Assembly (NCBI RefSeq): GCF_900177795.1
Contig: NZ_FXWJ01000005.1
Location: forward strand, 372,001 to 436,000
Reading direction: 5' to 3'
DNA: 64,000 bases
From: Plantibacter elymi (nom. nud.)
GTDB lineage: Bacteria; Actinomycetota; Actinomycetes; Actinomycetales; Microbacteriaceae
Made by a program: the position numbers and the translations under genes. A model generated the notes under the pieces. It did no database searches. It saw nothing but the letters and a program-made list of their open reading frames with translations, and was not told the origin of the DNA. Numbering within the stretch: position 1 is the stretch's first letter; each line of letters opens with the position of its first letter. Positions 8,145-16,604 of this stretch are shown piece after piece.

Positions 8145-8588
8145 TCAGCGGGTCGGCTGCGGCAGGTGCGCCGTGAGCTTCGTGAGCAGAGCGTGCAGGG
8201 TGTCGCGTTCGCTCTGGTCCAGCGGGGTGAGGATGATGTCGTCGGCTTCGGCCATCGCGGTCTCGAACCCGGCGATGAGGTCGGTGCCGAGCGCGGTGGC
8301 GTAGACGCGCTTGGTGCGTGCGTTTCCGTCTTCCGTGCGGCGTTCGACGAGGTCCCGACGTTCGAGTCCCTGCAGGAGGCTCGAGACGCTGGCGGCGCTC
8401 GTCCGGCTCACCTCGGCGATGTCGCGTTGACTCGATCCTGGATGCCGGACGAGGTGGCCGAGGACGAAGGCCTGTTCGTGGCTGAGCTCGCGGGCTCGGA
8501 TCCAGTCCTCGCCGGCTTTGCGCTGTGCCCACCCGATCCAGCGGACCAGTTCGAGTGTGCTGCTGAGGGTGGGTGTCTCGTCGTCCAT
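8145..8588 (-). CDS. MarR-family transcriptional regulator
   Basis: The 147-residue protein has the MarR winged helix: HEQAFVLGHLVRHPGSSQRDIAEVSRTSAASVSSLLQGLERRDLVERR followed by the wing and a long C-terminal dimerisation helix. MarR proteins are dimeric repressors of efflux or stress genes released by small aromatic ligands. ATG 8588 is chosen over an upstream GTG-type extension because it lies 7 bases after a -10 element and the extension would run through the operator. It probably controls itself and the MATE transporter that follows on the same strand. Confidence 0.9.
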   Translation of the reverse strand: MDDETPTLSSTLELVRWIGWAQRKAGEDWIRARELSHEQAFVLGHLVRHPGSSQRDIAEVSRTSAASVSSLLQGLERRDLVERRTEDGNARTKRVYATALGTDLIAGFETAMAEADDIILTPLDQSERDTLHALLTKLTAHLPQPTR

Positions 8589-8624
8589 AGTTAGAACGCT
8601 AACGCTTTGAGTTCTAACTGTCAA
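8589..8624 (-). promoter_or_regulatory. MarR gene promoter and operator
   Basis: On the minus strand TTGACA (8624-8619) and TAGCGT (8601-8596) are spaced by exactly 17 bases and followed 7 bases later by the MarR ATG, indicating a leaderless transcript. A perfect inverted repeat AGTTAGAAC (8589-8597) / GTTCTAACT (8611-8619) with a 13-base spacer spans the -10 and reaches the start codon, the geometry of an autorepressor site. Confidence 0.75.
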
Positions 8625-8644
8625 CCCTCGAATGATCGAGTTGT

Positions 8645-8770
8645 CCAGCGCGGTGCGCTGGCACGAAACCGACGAGTTCGGCGTGGGCGCGGGTCGTAGC
8701 CCTGAGCGCGCCCCTCCGGAGACCCGCGCTCACGCGTGTGACCCGCGCTCACGTCAGCGCACCGCGCTGG
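8645..8770. repeat. 120-bp palindromic intergenic element, copy 3
   Basis: CCAGCGCGGTGCGCTGG at 8645-8661 is inverted at 8754-8770 with one mismatch, and the internal core CGCCCCTCCGGAGACCC recurs. It separates the MarR promoter from the tRNA-Ser terminator. Confidence 0.8.
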
Positions 8771-8809
8771 CAACCCGAGAGCACACGCCGTCGGGGTGCT
8801 CCGGAAACG

Positions 8810-8844
8810 CAGAACGCCCCTCGCGGTGGGCGAAGGGCGTTCTG
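8810..8844 (-). terminator. hairpin terminator of tRNA-Ser
   Basis: CAGAACGCCC (8810-8819) and GGGCGTTCTG (8835-8844) form a perfect 10-bp stem with a 15-base loop, 6 bases past the tRNA 3' end. On the minus strand it is followed by CGTTTCC, only a weak T run. Confidence 0.7.
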
Positions 8845-8850
8845 TCAAGC

Positions 8851-8938
8851 TGGCGGAGAATGGGGGATTCGAACCCCCGAGGGCGTTAACCCAACACGCT
8901 TTCCAAGCGTGCGCCATAGGCCACTAGGCGAATTCTCC
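8851..8938 (-). tRNA. tRNA-Ser (anticodon GGA)
   Basis: Read on the minus strand the gene begins GGAGAATT and ends ATTCTCCG plus an encoded CCA; the acceptor stem GGAGAAT/ATTCTCC is perfect. The anticodon loop CTTGGAAA between CACGC-type stem arms gives GGA, reading UCC/UCU. A long variable arm (about 15 bases, class II) follows, as expected for serine, then the T arm GGGGGTTCGAATCCCCC. Total length is 88 bases. Confidence 0.97.
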
Positions 8939-9080
8939 ATGGCTGTTTGTGAAAAACGGCCAGATAGCAGCATACCTGGTTCCCGGACCGCCGCGCGCCA
9001 CCCTGCCCCGCCGCCGCGCTCCGAGCCCGGCCGAGCCCGAACGCCCGCGTCGGGGACACCGGCAGGGAGCGCCGATCGTG

Positions 9081-11624
9081 TCAGCTCGCAGCAGGCGGTC
9101 GCCAGTCGACCCGTTGGTCGCGGCGCAGCACGAGCGACCGGGGGAGGACGGCAGCGAGGACACGTTCGAGCGGCTGACTCGCCGACCGCAGCGCCGCCTT
9201 CGCCTCAGCCAACGCCGCGTCGACCGAACCGGCGCTCGCCCCACCACCAGTCGAGGAGCCGATCCGGGGATCGCCCCCACCCTCGCTGTCACGTCGCTCT
9301 CCAGCACTCGGCGCATAGCTCTCCCGCTCGACCGCCGCCACGAGCCGGTCGACGGCCGGCGACTCGATCCGGAACTGCCCGCGCAGCCTCGACGCGAACC
9401 CGCGTGGTGACTCCGCCGACGTCACGGGGAATCCGAGGTCGCGGGCGGTGTCGAGGAACTCCGCCCAGGCCCAGCCCGCCGAGGTCCCGTCGGCCAGCGC
9501 ACGCCGACGCCCGGTCGCACGCCGGAGACCCCGGGCGATCGACGGGGTGGCGAGCAGCACGAGGACGCCGAGCAGGATCGCGAGCGGGACGAGGGCCGCG
9601 GTGAAGGCCCCGCCTGACTGGGTCGAGGTCGGCCCGCCGAGTGCATCCGCGGTGGGGGTGGGGGTCGACGCCGCGGTCGGAGCCGGACGGCTGTCGGGAT
9701 TCACCGATCCGCTGCCGGGCGTCGCCGTGCTCGCGTCGCTGAACTGCGTCACGACCCCACGGCTGGCCGTCGGCTCGAACGGCACCCAGCCCACGCCCTC
9801 GAAGTACAACTCCGGCCAGGCGTGCAACTGGTCCGAGGTCACGATGTAGGTGTCGCGGTTCGCCGGGGTGTTGTCGATCGTCGTTCCCGGCAGGTACCCG
9901 ATGGCGATGCGCGCGGGGATGCCGAGGACACGCGACATCACGGCCATCGCGGACGAGAAGTGGATGCAGTAGCCGGCCTTGCGCTCCAGGAACGTCGCGA
10001 TGACCTCGGCTCCGCTGCCGTCGAAGCCCTCCTCGACGGGCGCCGACTCCGAGTACTCGAAGGTGCTGCGGAAGTAGCGCTGCAGGGCGATCGCGCGGTC
10101 GTAGTCGGTGGAGGCGGTCGCGGTGACGTCGGCGGCCGTGTCACGGATGATCTGCGGCAGGTCGTCGGGCAACTCGAGGTAGGGGGCGGCTGACGCCGGG
10201 TCGGCGACCGGCGGGACGTCGCGCATCTGCTGTGCCGTCGGCAGGATCGCCGTGCTCGTCGCCGTGTACGTCTGCCCGCGGGTGGATCCGCGCTCCGCCA
10301 TCGCGGTCAGCCCGGCGGCCTCGAACCGCCAGTCACCGCGGAGCCCCTCGACCTGCTTCGTCGGATACGGCAGCGGCAGCCACGGGCTCGACAGCGAGTC
10401 CACCGTGACCGTCGTCTCGAAGGTCTCCACCGGGATCGCCTCGCTGAGCCCGGCCGGCGCGGGGAAGGCGTCGAGCGTGTTGCCGTCGTTGTAGCCCGAG
10501 TTGTCCGGTCCCCAGACCGTACCCGTGAAGTCGCGGAGGTCGGTGACCTTGAGGTAGGGGGCGTCGTCGGCGGTGGTCGTGTATTCGAGTGCAGTCGTGT
10601 TCGCGGGGCGCCGCAGACTCTGGCCGAGCGAGATGAGCGGGTTGATGCCGTTCACGAACGGACCGCTGCCACGGGCGCCGGCGGTCACGTCCCGGACGGC
10701 GAGGTCGGGGAGCACGGCCGGCGTGAGGAGGGCGACCACCACGGCCACGGCACTGACGAGGACGGCCGGGCCGAGGCCTCCGAAACGACCGGCACCGGTC
10801 ATCGCCGACGGGCCGACGCCGCGTCCATCGCCGGCTGCCCGGGCCGAGGCGAGCGCTCGCAGCAGCTCCCGGCGTCGGACGTCCTCGCGGAGCAGCCAGA
10901 GGAAGGAGAGCGCGACGAATGCGAACACCCATGGATCGAGGGGGAACGACACGGCGACGGTCGGCCCGGCGTACACGGCGAACACCAGGACGGCCGCGAG
11001 CACCGGTGCGTGGCGGCCGAGCACGAGCCACGCGACCGCCAGCGCGACGAGGCCGCCGCCCGCGGCCATGACGAAGACCACGCCAGCGTCGGTGTCGAGT
11101 GGGGCCGAGCCGTCGTGGAAGGTGTGGAACCCGGCGTCACGCAGCCGTTCGAAGGCGCCGAGCGTCGTCTGGGTCGGGACGATGCCGATGATGGCCGTCT
11201 CACTGGCGAAGAACAGCGTGATCGTCAGCAGCCATGCGACGCCAGCGCCGAGCCACACGAACACCGCCGGCAGTCTCGTGCGCCGGAGGAGGATGGCCGT
11301 GGCGAGGACGATCGCGATGACGAGGTTCGTGACGAACCACCAGTCGAGCGCGTCGAGCACCCGCCCGAACCCGAGACCACCCGTCGCGAGGAGCAGGAAG
11401 GCGGCGAGGCCCAGACGCAGGTCGCCGACGTTCGCGGTGTCGCGCGGGTCGTCGCGGCGTTTGCCAGCGCTTCCCGACCACGAACCGCCACCGGTTCCGC
11501 CGAGGGACGGGCGTCGAGGGTTCGCCGAGCCGGCACCAGGACGGACGCCCGATGGCACGCCTCCGCGAGACGACACTCGGCCACGGGCGGCGGCCGCCGC
11601 CCGGCGTTCCTCAGCGACGGACAT
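9081..11624 (-). CDS. TgpA-like transmembrane transglutaminase-domain protein
   Basis: An 847-residue membrane protein. After a disordered N-terminal stretch of about 65 residues come seven to eight hydrophobic segments (to about residue 260), then an exported loop with a transglutaminase-like cysteine protease fold (AGYCIHFSSAMAVMSRVLG with the Cys, DQLHAWPELYFEGVGWVPFEPT with the His and acidic residue), a Pro/Thr/Ala linker, one more membrane helix (ALVPLAILLGVLVLLATPS) and a cytosolic DUF4129-like tail. This is the TgpA (DUF3488) architecture. ATG 11624 is preferred to an upstream in-frame start because GGAGGT lies 6 bases before it. It overlaps the end of the DUF58 gene by 14 bases and is last of the MoxR operon. 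Its substrate in actinobacteria is not known; a role in cell-envelope remodelling is inferred. Confidence 0.88.
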   Translation of the reverse strand: MSVAEERRAAAAARGRVSSRGGVPSGVRPGAGSANPRRPSLGGTGGGSWSGSAGKRRDDPRDTANVGDLRLGLAAFLLLATGGLGFGRVLDALDWWFVTNLVIAIVLATAILLRRTRLPAVFVWLGAGVAWLLTITLFFASETAIIGIVPTQTTLGAFERLRDAGFHTFHDGSAPLDTDAGVVFVMAAGGGLVALAVAWLVLGRHAPVLAAVLVFAVYAGPTVAVSFPLDPWVFAFVALSFLWLLREDVRRRELLRALASARAAGDGRGVGPSAMTGAGRFGGLGPAVLVSAVAVVVALLTPAVLPDLAVRDVTAGARGSGPFVNGINPLISLGQSLRRPANTTALEYTTTADDAPYLKVTDLRDFTGTVWGPDNSGYNDGNTLDAFPAPAGLSEAIPVETFETTVTVDSLSSPWLPLPYPTKQVEGLRGDWRFEAAGLTAMAERGSTRGQTYTATSTAILPTAQQMRDVPPVADPASAAPYLELPDDLPQIIRDTAADVTATASTDYDRAIALQRYFRSTFEYSESAPVEEGFDGSGAEVIATFLERKAGYCIHFSSAMAVMSRVLGIPARIAIGYLPGTTIDNTPANRDTYIVTSDQLHAWPELYFEGVGWVPFEPTASRGVVTQFSDASTATPGSGSVNPDSRPAPTAASTPTPTADALGGPTSTQSGGAFTAALVPLAILLGVLVLLATPSIARGLRRATGRRRALADGTSAGWAWAEFLDTARDLGFPVTSAESPRGFASRLRGQFRIESPAVDRLVAAVERESYAPSAGERRDSEGGGDPRIGSSTGGGASAGSVDAALAEAKAALRSASQPLERVLAAVLPRSLVLRRDQRVDWRPPAAS

Positions 11625-13002
11625 ATGCACCTCCGGCAGCCCGACGACCGCCCTGGCCGCCCCGACCACCGCGGCCGGTCGACGGCGCCAGCGTGGTGGT
11701 CGCCGGACCGCTCGTGCCGGACCACAGGGCCTGGAACGATGCGCCGCGCTCGCCGACGTGGCAGCGCCACCCGGCGGACTCCAAGAGCTCGATGCTCCGA
11801 CGCCGGGCGCCGGCCGGGAGGAGCGCGACGGGGAGTGGTGAGAGGTGCGCGACCGCGGTCAGCTCACCGAGGTCGCCCTCCTCGACGTCGCCGAGGATCG
11901 CGATGACCGGTTGCGACCGGCGCGCGGCGATGACGGGGGAGAGGTCGAGGAACCGATTGGGCTGCACCGACGGGCGTAGGAGGGCCAGATCGAGCAGGGC
12001 GGCGTCGAGGTCGTCCTCCTCGAGATGCTGCCCGCCGCGGGCGAGCGCGTCGCCCATGTCGCCGACGGGACTGGAACGCAGGCCACCGGCGGCGGACCTC
12101 GCACCGATCTCGCGGGAGAGCTCCTCGGTGCCGGCGCCGACCAGGTTGACGCGGTAGTCGGCGTCGACGAGGTGGGCGGTGATCGAGGCAGCGAGCGACA
12201 CGGCCTGCTCGAACGCCGGCAGGTACGACGGATCGTCGTCGGGCCAGGCCCAGTGAGCTGCGGCGGTGTCGAGGAGGACGGTCGCCTCGGGGTCGTTGCG
12301 CTGCTCCTCCTGCCGCACCATCAGCTCGCCGTGGTGCGCGCTCGCCCGCCAGTGCAGTCGGCGGATCGCGTCCCCCGGCAGGTAGGGGCGCGCGATGATG
12401 TCGTCTTCACCCGCACCGACGTGCAGCGACGACGGGCGCGTGGAACCGTCGCGGCTGGCGGTGAGTGCGGGGATCTCCGGCAGGACGACGACTTCCGGCA
12501 GGACGACGACCGCATGCGTCCCGCCGACGTCGCGGCGACGGACGACGAGGCCGAACGGGTCGCTCACGGTCAGCCCGAGCGGGCCGAGCTCGTGTTCCCC
12601 GCGACGCAGCGCCGTCACGGTGTACTCGGCCGTCCGACGGCGCGAACCGATGCCGGCGACGCCGGTACTCGGCAGGGTGCCCTCGGCGCTGCCTGCGAGT
12701 CCGGCCGGCACGCGGTCCTTCCACTCCGTGTGGACGTGGGGGAGCGCGCTCGTCTCGGCGATCGTGACCTCGACGGAGATCCGCCCGCCGACCGCGACGA
12801 GATCGGGCCGGGTGGTGCGGTCGACCCGCAGCGACGGCCGCTCGAGGTAGACCGCGCCGAAACTGGCGGCGACGAGCGCGACGAGCAGTCCGGCCGCCGC
12901 GAGCAACTCCGGAGAGCCGATTCCGCGCGCGAAGATGAGGCACACGCCGGCCGCGACGAGCACACCGACCGCGCGTCTCGTCAACGGCACGCGACGCTTC
13001 AT
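11611..13002 (-). CDS. DUF58 domain-containing protein
   Basis: The 463-residue protein has two N-terminal membrane helices (residues about 10-50) and the DUF58 signature ARPYLPGDAIRRLHWRASAH near the middle. DUF58 proteins have a von Willebrand factor A-like fold and are nearly always encoded beside MoxR ATPases, with which they are thought to form a chaperone pair for envelope or metalloenzyme assembly. The C terminus is Gly/Arg-rich (RGGRGGQGGRRAAGG), unusual and probably disordered. ATG 13002 has GGAGGT 9 bases upstream. It lies 62 bases after moxR and overlaps the transglutaminase gene by 14 bases. Confidence 0.88.
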   Translation of the reverse strand: MKRRVPLTRRAVGVLVAAGVCLIFARGIGSPELLAAAGLLVALVAASFGAVYLERPSLRVDRTTRPDLVAVGGRISVEVTIAETSALPHVHTEWKDRVPAGLAGSAEGTLPSTGVAGIGSRRRTAEYTVTALRRGEHELGPLGLTVSDPFGLVVRRRDVGGTHAVVVLPEVVVLPEIPALTASRDGSTRPSSLHVGAGEDDIIARPYLPGDAIRRLHWRASAHHGELMVRQEEQRNDPEATVLLDTAAAHWAWPDDDPSYLPAFEQAVSLAASITAHLVDADYRVNLVGAGTEELSREIGARSAAGGLRSSPVGDMGDALARGGQHLEEDDLDAALLDLALLRPSVQPNRFLDLSPVIAARRSQPVIAILGDVEEGDLGELTAVAHLSPLPVALLPAGARRRSIELLESAGWRCHVGERGASFQALWSGTSGPATTTLAPSTGRGGRGGQGGRRAAGGAYVRR

Positions 13003-13064
13003 GGGCTCAGGACCTCCGGTGCCGGATCACGGCGATCCGGCGGTCGCGGTGCGGGGCCATCGGA

Positions 13065-14108
13065 TCAGGACCTCAGTTCGGTGCGTCCGGAGTGCGGCAC
13101 GGGTGTCCGCTCCAGCAGCTCGACGAGCACTTCGGAGACCGCCTGCACGCCGGAGCGGTCGTGGGCGCTCACCGCGCGGCGGGTGGGGATGAGCCGGTGG
13201 GCGAGGACCGGTGCCAGCAGTTGGTCGATGTCGTCGGGGAGGACGAACTCGCGGCCGTCGAGCGCGGCGAGCACCTTGGCCGCGCGGACGAGCTGCAGGG
13301 TGGCGCGCGGGCTCGCGCCGAGCCGGAGTTCGGGGTGCACGCGGGTCGCCTGCACGAGTGAGACGCAGTACTGCTCGACGATCGGCGACACGAAGACACC
13401 GCGGGCCCAGGCGATGAGGCGTTCGACGTCGCCGCGTGACGCGACCGGGCCGATGGTGTCGAGCGGGTTGACCGTGTCACGCTGGCGGAGCATCGCGAGC
13501 TCCGCGGACGCGTCGGGGTACCCCATCGAGATACGCGCCATGAAGCGGTCGCGCTGGGCCTCGGGCAGGGCGTAGGTGCCCTCCATCTCGAGCGGGTTCT
13601 GGGTGGCGACGACCGTGAACGGCGACGGGAGGGCGTGCGTCTCACCGTCGACCGTGACCTGACGCTCCTCCATCGACTCGAGCAACGCCGACTGGGTCTT
13701 CGGCGAGGAGCGGTTGATCTCGTCGGCGATGACGATGTTCGCGAACACCGCTCCGGGCTTGAACTCGAACTCGCGGTCGACCTGGTTGAAGATCGAGACG
13801 CCGGTGACGTCCGACGGGAGCAGGTCGGGCGTGAACTGGATGCGGCGGACGGTGCTGCCGACGGACGCGGCGAGGGCCTTCGCGAGGACCGTCTTGCCGA
13901 CACCGGGGACGTCCTCGATGAGCAGGTGACCCTCGGCGAGCATCACGATGAGCGCCATCCGGGCCGCGAACGGCTTGCCGTCGAGGACGCGCTCGACGTT
14001 GTCGAGGATGCGCTCGGCCAGCACCTGGAACTCCTCGGCGTTCAGCGCCGGCTTCAGTTCGGCGACGGTGTCCCGTGGGGCGCGGCTGGTGTTGCTCTGC
14101 TCGGTCAT
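13065..14108 (-). CDS. MoxR-family AAA+ ATPase
   Basis: A 347-residue AAA+ ATPase of the MoxR clade. Walker A is in EDVPGVGKTVLAKALA, Walker B in IVIADEINRSSPKTQSALLE, sensor 1 in FTVVATQNPLEMEGTYALPEAQRDRF, and the C-terminal lid helical domain follows. The start ATG 14108 has AGGAG 7 bases upstream and overlaps the stop of the small membrane-protein gene as ATGA; a longer reading from 14285 is the wrong frame of that gene. It is second in the operon membrane protein - MoxR - DUF58 - transglutaminase. MoxR proteins act as ATP-driven chaperones for the adjacent DUF58/VWA partners. Confidence 0.93.
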   Translation of the reverse strand: MTEQSNTSRAPRDTVAELKPALNAEEFQVLAERILDNVERVLDGKPFAARMALIVMLAEGHLLIEDVPGVGKTVLAKALAASVGSTVRRIQFTPDLLPSDVTGVSIFNQVDREFEFKPGAVFANIVIADEINRSSPKTQSALLESMEERQVTVDGETHALPSPFTVVATQNPLEMEGTYALPEAQRDRFMARISMGYPDASAELAMLRQRDTVNPLDTIGPVASRGDVERLIAWARGVFVSPIVEQYCVSLVQATRVHPELRLGASPRATLQLVRAAKVLAALDGREFVLPDDIDQLLAPVLAHRLIPTRRAVSAHDRSGVQAVSEVLVELLERTPVPHSGRTELRS

Positions 14109-14731
14109 GGTCGGCTCCTGCGGTCGTGGTCGAGCATGCGCTTGAACAGCAGCGCGACGATGGTGGCGAGGCCGATCGTGATGAGGGTCGGGGCGAGTGC
14201 TCCGAGGAACTGCATCCAGAGGTAGTTGTCGGTCGGGCCGCTGTCGCCGACGAACCCGCGGTACAGCAGCGTGAACGATTGCCACAGCCCCACGCCGCCA
14301 CCGAGTGTGAGGACGACCCCGACGATCCAGAGGGCCCGTTCCCAGACGACGGCGCGGACGCGGTGGGCGTCGGCGGCGTCGAGGTACTCCTCGTACCGCT
14401 CCTGGTCGAGCTGGGTCTGCTGCGCGTCGGGACCTGCCACCGCAGGCTGATCGGCGACCGCCGTGGTGTCGCCGGTCCGGGCTTCGAACGGGTGGACGCG
14501 ACGGTCTGCCTGCGACGGCATGCCACGGGACGGCCGGGCGCGCGGGCCGTCGTCGAACCGGTCGTCGGTCGGCGGGCGGACGGGGCGACCGTCGGTGGGC
14601 GGCTGGATGAGCTGCGGGGCGATCTCCTCGAGCGAGGCGAGGTGGCTGCGGCGGCCGGTGTCACCGACGTTCGGGCGCGTGCGCTCGTCGGTGTGTCCGC
14701 GCTGGAACGCGGGGTCGTAGCGTTGGTCCAT
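14105..14731 (-). CDS. membrane protein of unknown function, first gene of MoxR operon
   Basis: The 208-residue product is not a family I recognise. Residues 1-135 are polar, Pro/Arg/Asp-rich and probably disordered; after that come two membrane helices (ALWIVGVVLTLGGGVGLW and QFLGALAPTLITIGLATIVALL) separated by a short external loop, with a basic C-terminal tail (FKRMLDHDRRSR). ATG 14731 is preferred to an upstream start at 14758. Its stop overlaps the MoxR ATG (ATGA), so the two are co-translated. A role as membrane adaptor for the MoxR module is inferred from position only. Confidence 0.75.
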   Translation of the reverse strand: MDQRYDPAFQRGHTDERTRPNVGDTGRRSHLASLEEIAPQLIQPPTDGRPVRPPTDDRFDDGPRARPSRGMPSQADRRVHPFEARTGDTTAVADQPAVAGPDAQQTQLDQERYEEYLDAADAHRVRAVVWERALWIVGVVLTLGGGVGLWQSFTLLYRGFVGDSGPTDNYLWMQFLGALAPTLITIGLATIVALLFKRMLDHDRRSRP

Positions 14732-14961
14732 CGTCGGCCTCCGTCGCGCTGCGTACATCGTCCGGGCCGGAACCCGTTGCCCGATCCTAGGACTGATAAC
14801 GAACAGGTAACACCCCTGGACGTGTCGCCCACAGGAACTCCATATGTGCGCCAGGTCGCGCGCACACGGTGCCGGTGCCGGTCAGGGAACTCTTCGGAGC
14901 CGTCGGGTGCATCGGTTGTGAGGACGCGAGCACTGAGCACGTACCCGGTCGGTGAGACGTC

Positions 14962-15484
14962 TTCCGGTCCCTGAAACCCTCCCCGGTCCCTGAAGCCCTC
15001 TCCGGTCCCTGAGCTTGTCGAAGGGCAGGGTGTCCCGTGTGCACTTCGACAGGCTCAGTGACCGGTGTTCGTTGCCCGTCCCAGTTCCGGTCCCTGGAGA
15101 CCTCCACGGTCCCTGGATCCCTCCACGGTCCCTGAAAACCCATTCCGGTCCCTGAGCTTGTCGAAGGGTGGGGTGTCCCGTGTGCACTTCGACAGGCTCA
15201 GTGACCGGTGTTCGTTGCCCGTCCCAGTTCCGGTCCCTGGAGACCTCTCCGGTCCCTGAAACCCTCTCCGGTCCCTGAGCTTGTCGAAGGGTGGGGTGTC
15301 CCGTGTGCACTTCGACAGGCTCAGTGACCGGTGTTCGTTGCCCGTCCCAGTTCCGGTCCCTGGAGTCCTCCACGGTTCCTGGAACCCTCTCCGGTCCCTG
15401 AGCTTGTCGAAGGGTGGGGTGTCCCGTGTGCACTTCGACAGGCTCAGTGACCGGTGTTCGTTGCCCGTCCCCGCTCAGGGACCG
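14962..15484. repeat. cluster of CTGAGCTTGTCGAAG / CTTCGACAGGCTCAG hairpin repeats
   Basis: Four near-identical units start (at GAGCTTGTCGAAGGG) at 15011, 15154, 15277 and 15400, so the spacing is 143, 123 and 123 bases. In each unit CTGAGCTTGTCGAAG is followed about 20 bases later by CTTCGACAGGCTCAG, its inverse apart from one T/C change. The intervening text (TGTCCCGTGTGCA, GGTGTTCGTTGCCCGTCCC) is almost invariant. The block occupies the 760-base gap between the MoxR operon start and the NAD(P)-binding gene end. Bases 14732-14961 hold nothing I can name apart from what must be the MoxR operon promoter. Apparent reading frames here are repeat artefacts. Confidence 0.9.
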
Positions 15485-15491
15485 GACTGAC

Positions 15492-16142
15492 CTACAGCGC
15501 CGCGAGCGCCTCGCGGATCGGCGTCTCGCCGCCGATGACCTCGAACTGCGTGCGGGACGCCGCGCCCGACTCGATGAGGGCGAACAGCACGGCGGCGACA
15601 TCGGCGCGCGGGATCGAGCCGCGGTCGGTGGTCGTCGCGGCGGTGATCGTGCCGGTCGGGGCGTCGTCGGTCAGACCGCCCGGACGGACGATCGTCCAGT
15701 CGAGGTCGCGCCCGCGGAGGTCGGCGTCGGCTTCGGACTTCGCCCGCAGGTAGACCTGGAACACGTCGTCCGACTCCGGGTCGAAGTCGTCGGTGCTCAT
15801 CGCCGACACCATGAGGTAGCGGGGGACCTTGGCGAGCTCGGCCGCCTCGGCGAGGAGGATGGCGCCGTCGCGGTCGAGGGTGAGCTTGCGGTCGGCGCCG
15901 CTGTTCGGACCGGCTCCCGCCGCGAACACGACGACGTCGGCTCCGGCGAGTTCGTCGGCGAGTTCGGCTGCCGAGGAGTGCTCGAGGTCGAGGACGATGG
16001 CGCGGGACCCGATGCCCTGAAGTTCGCCGACCTGCTCGGGGTTGCGGATGATGCCGGCGGGGGAGTGTCCTGCTTCGGCGAGCAGTCGCTGCAGGTGCAG
16101 GGCGATCTGTCCGTGTCCTCCGGCGATGACGACGTCGGTCAT
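15492..16142 (-). CDS. NAD(P)-binding atypical short-chain dehydrogenase
   Basis: The 216-residue protein has an N-terminal Rossmann motif in VVIAGGHGQIALHLQRLL (GxxGxxA type), then VVFAAGAGPNSGADRKLTLDRDG, YLMVSAMSTDDFD and WTIVRPGGLTDD. This pattern matches atypical SDR proteins of the NAD(P)H-binding (NmrA/YwnB-like) group, which often lack the catalytic Tyr-Lys pair and act as redox sensors or isomerases. VYLRAKSEADADLRGRDLDW has the YxxxK-like Y-L-R-A-K, so some activity is possible. ATG 16142 is preceded by GAGAGGA. The gene is monocistronic and its stop lies 8 bases from a repeat cluster. Confidence 0.82.
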   Translation of the reverse strand: MTDVVIAGGHGQIALHLQRLLAEAGHSPAGIIRNPEQVGELQGIGSRAIVLDLEHSSAAELADELAGADVVVFAAGAGPNSGADRKLTLDRDGAILLAEAAELAKVPRYLMVSAMSTDDFDPESDDVFQVYLRAKSEADADLRGRDLDWTIVRPGGLTDDAPTGTITAATTTDRGSIPRADVAAVLFALIESGAASRTQFEVIGGETPIREALAAL

Positions 16143-16298
16143 GTGGGTCCTCTCGTTCGATGCGGTCCCGATCGGTGCGCCGTCCGTTCGTGGGGACGGC
16201 GGTCGATCGGTGGTCTGGGTCCAGTGGTCCCAGATCCGCCAGTCAACGCCTCAACCGGGGCGTACGCAACCCGGTCGCGGCTCGGGTACACTAGGTGA

Positions 16299-16391
16299 CG
16301 GCTCCCCGCGTGGCGCCATCCAGGCCAACTCCCCCAGGGCGGAAACGCAGCAAGGGTAACCGGGCTCTGGCGGGTGCGCGGGGAGTCTTTT
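16299..16391 (+). ncRNA. ffs: signal recognition particle RNA (4.5S type)
   Basis: A roughly 93-base hairpin RNA: GGCTCCCCGCG (16300-16310) pairs with CGCGGGGAGTC (16377-16387), and the apex contains the SRP54-binding motif with CAGGGCGGAAACGCAGCAAGG, i.e. the GGAA tetraloop and the asymmetric AGCA bulge. It ends in TCTTTT, a Rho-independent stop formed by the closing stem. TACACT at 16287-16292 is a likely -10. The RNA pairs with Ffh to target proteins to the membrane. Confidence 0.95.
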
Positions 16392-16555
16392 CGTGCCCGC
16401 GGTGCCTGCGGTGTCTGTCTCCGGCCCTGCACGATCGGCCCCGCGCCGCCGCAGCAGGACATCCGCCCGGCAGCAGGATGCCCGGCGCCGCTGCCTCCTG
16501 CGCTCGCGCGGATCGCCTGCTCCGGCACCGGTCTCCCGTCGCCCGCCAATGACGA

Positions 16556-16591
16556 AGCCCCGGAGCCATGCGGTGGCAGGACTCCGGGGCT
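16556..16591 (-). terminator. hairpin after the LAETG protein gene
   Basis: AGCCCCGGAG (16556-16565) and CTCCGGGGCT (16582-16591) form a perfect 10-bp stem, 14 bases past the stop of the minus-strand gene. No T run follows on either strand, so it is a weak intrinsic stop or a 3'-end stabiliser. Confidence 0.55.
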
Positions 16592-16604
16592 CGAGCACAT
16601 CAGA

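Noticed and set aside
14882-15601. Frames containing repeated TPVTEPVEVHTGHPTLRQAQG-type peptides near the repeat clusters
   Set aside because: They are translations of the hairpin repeats. The same peptide appears at every cluster in several frames.
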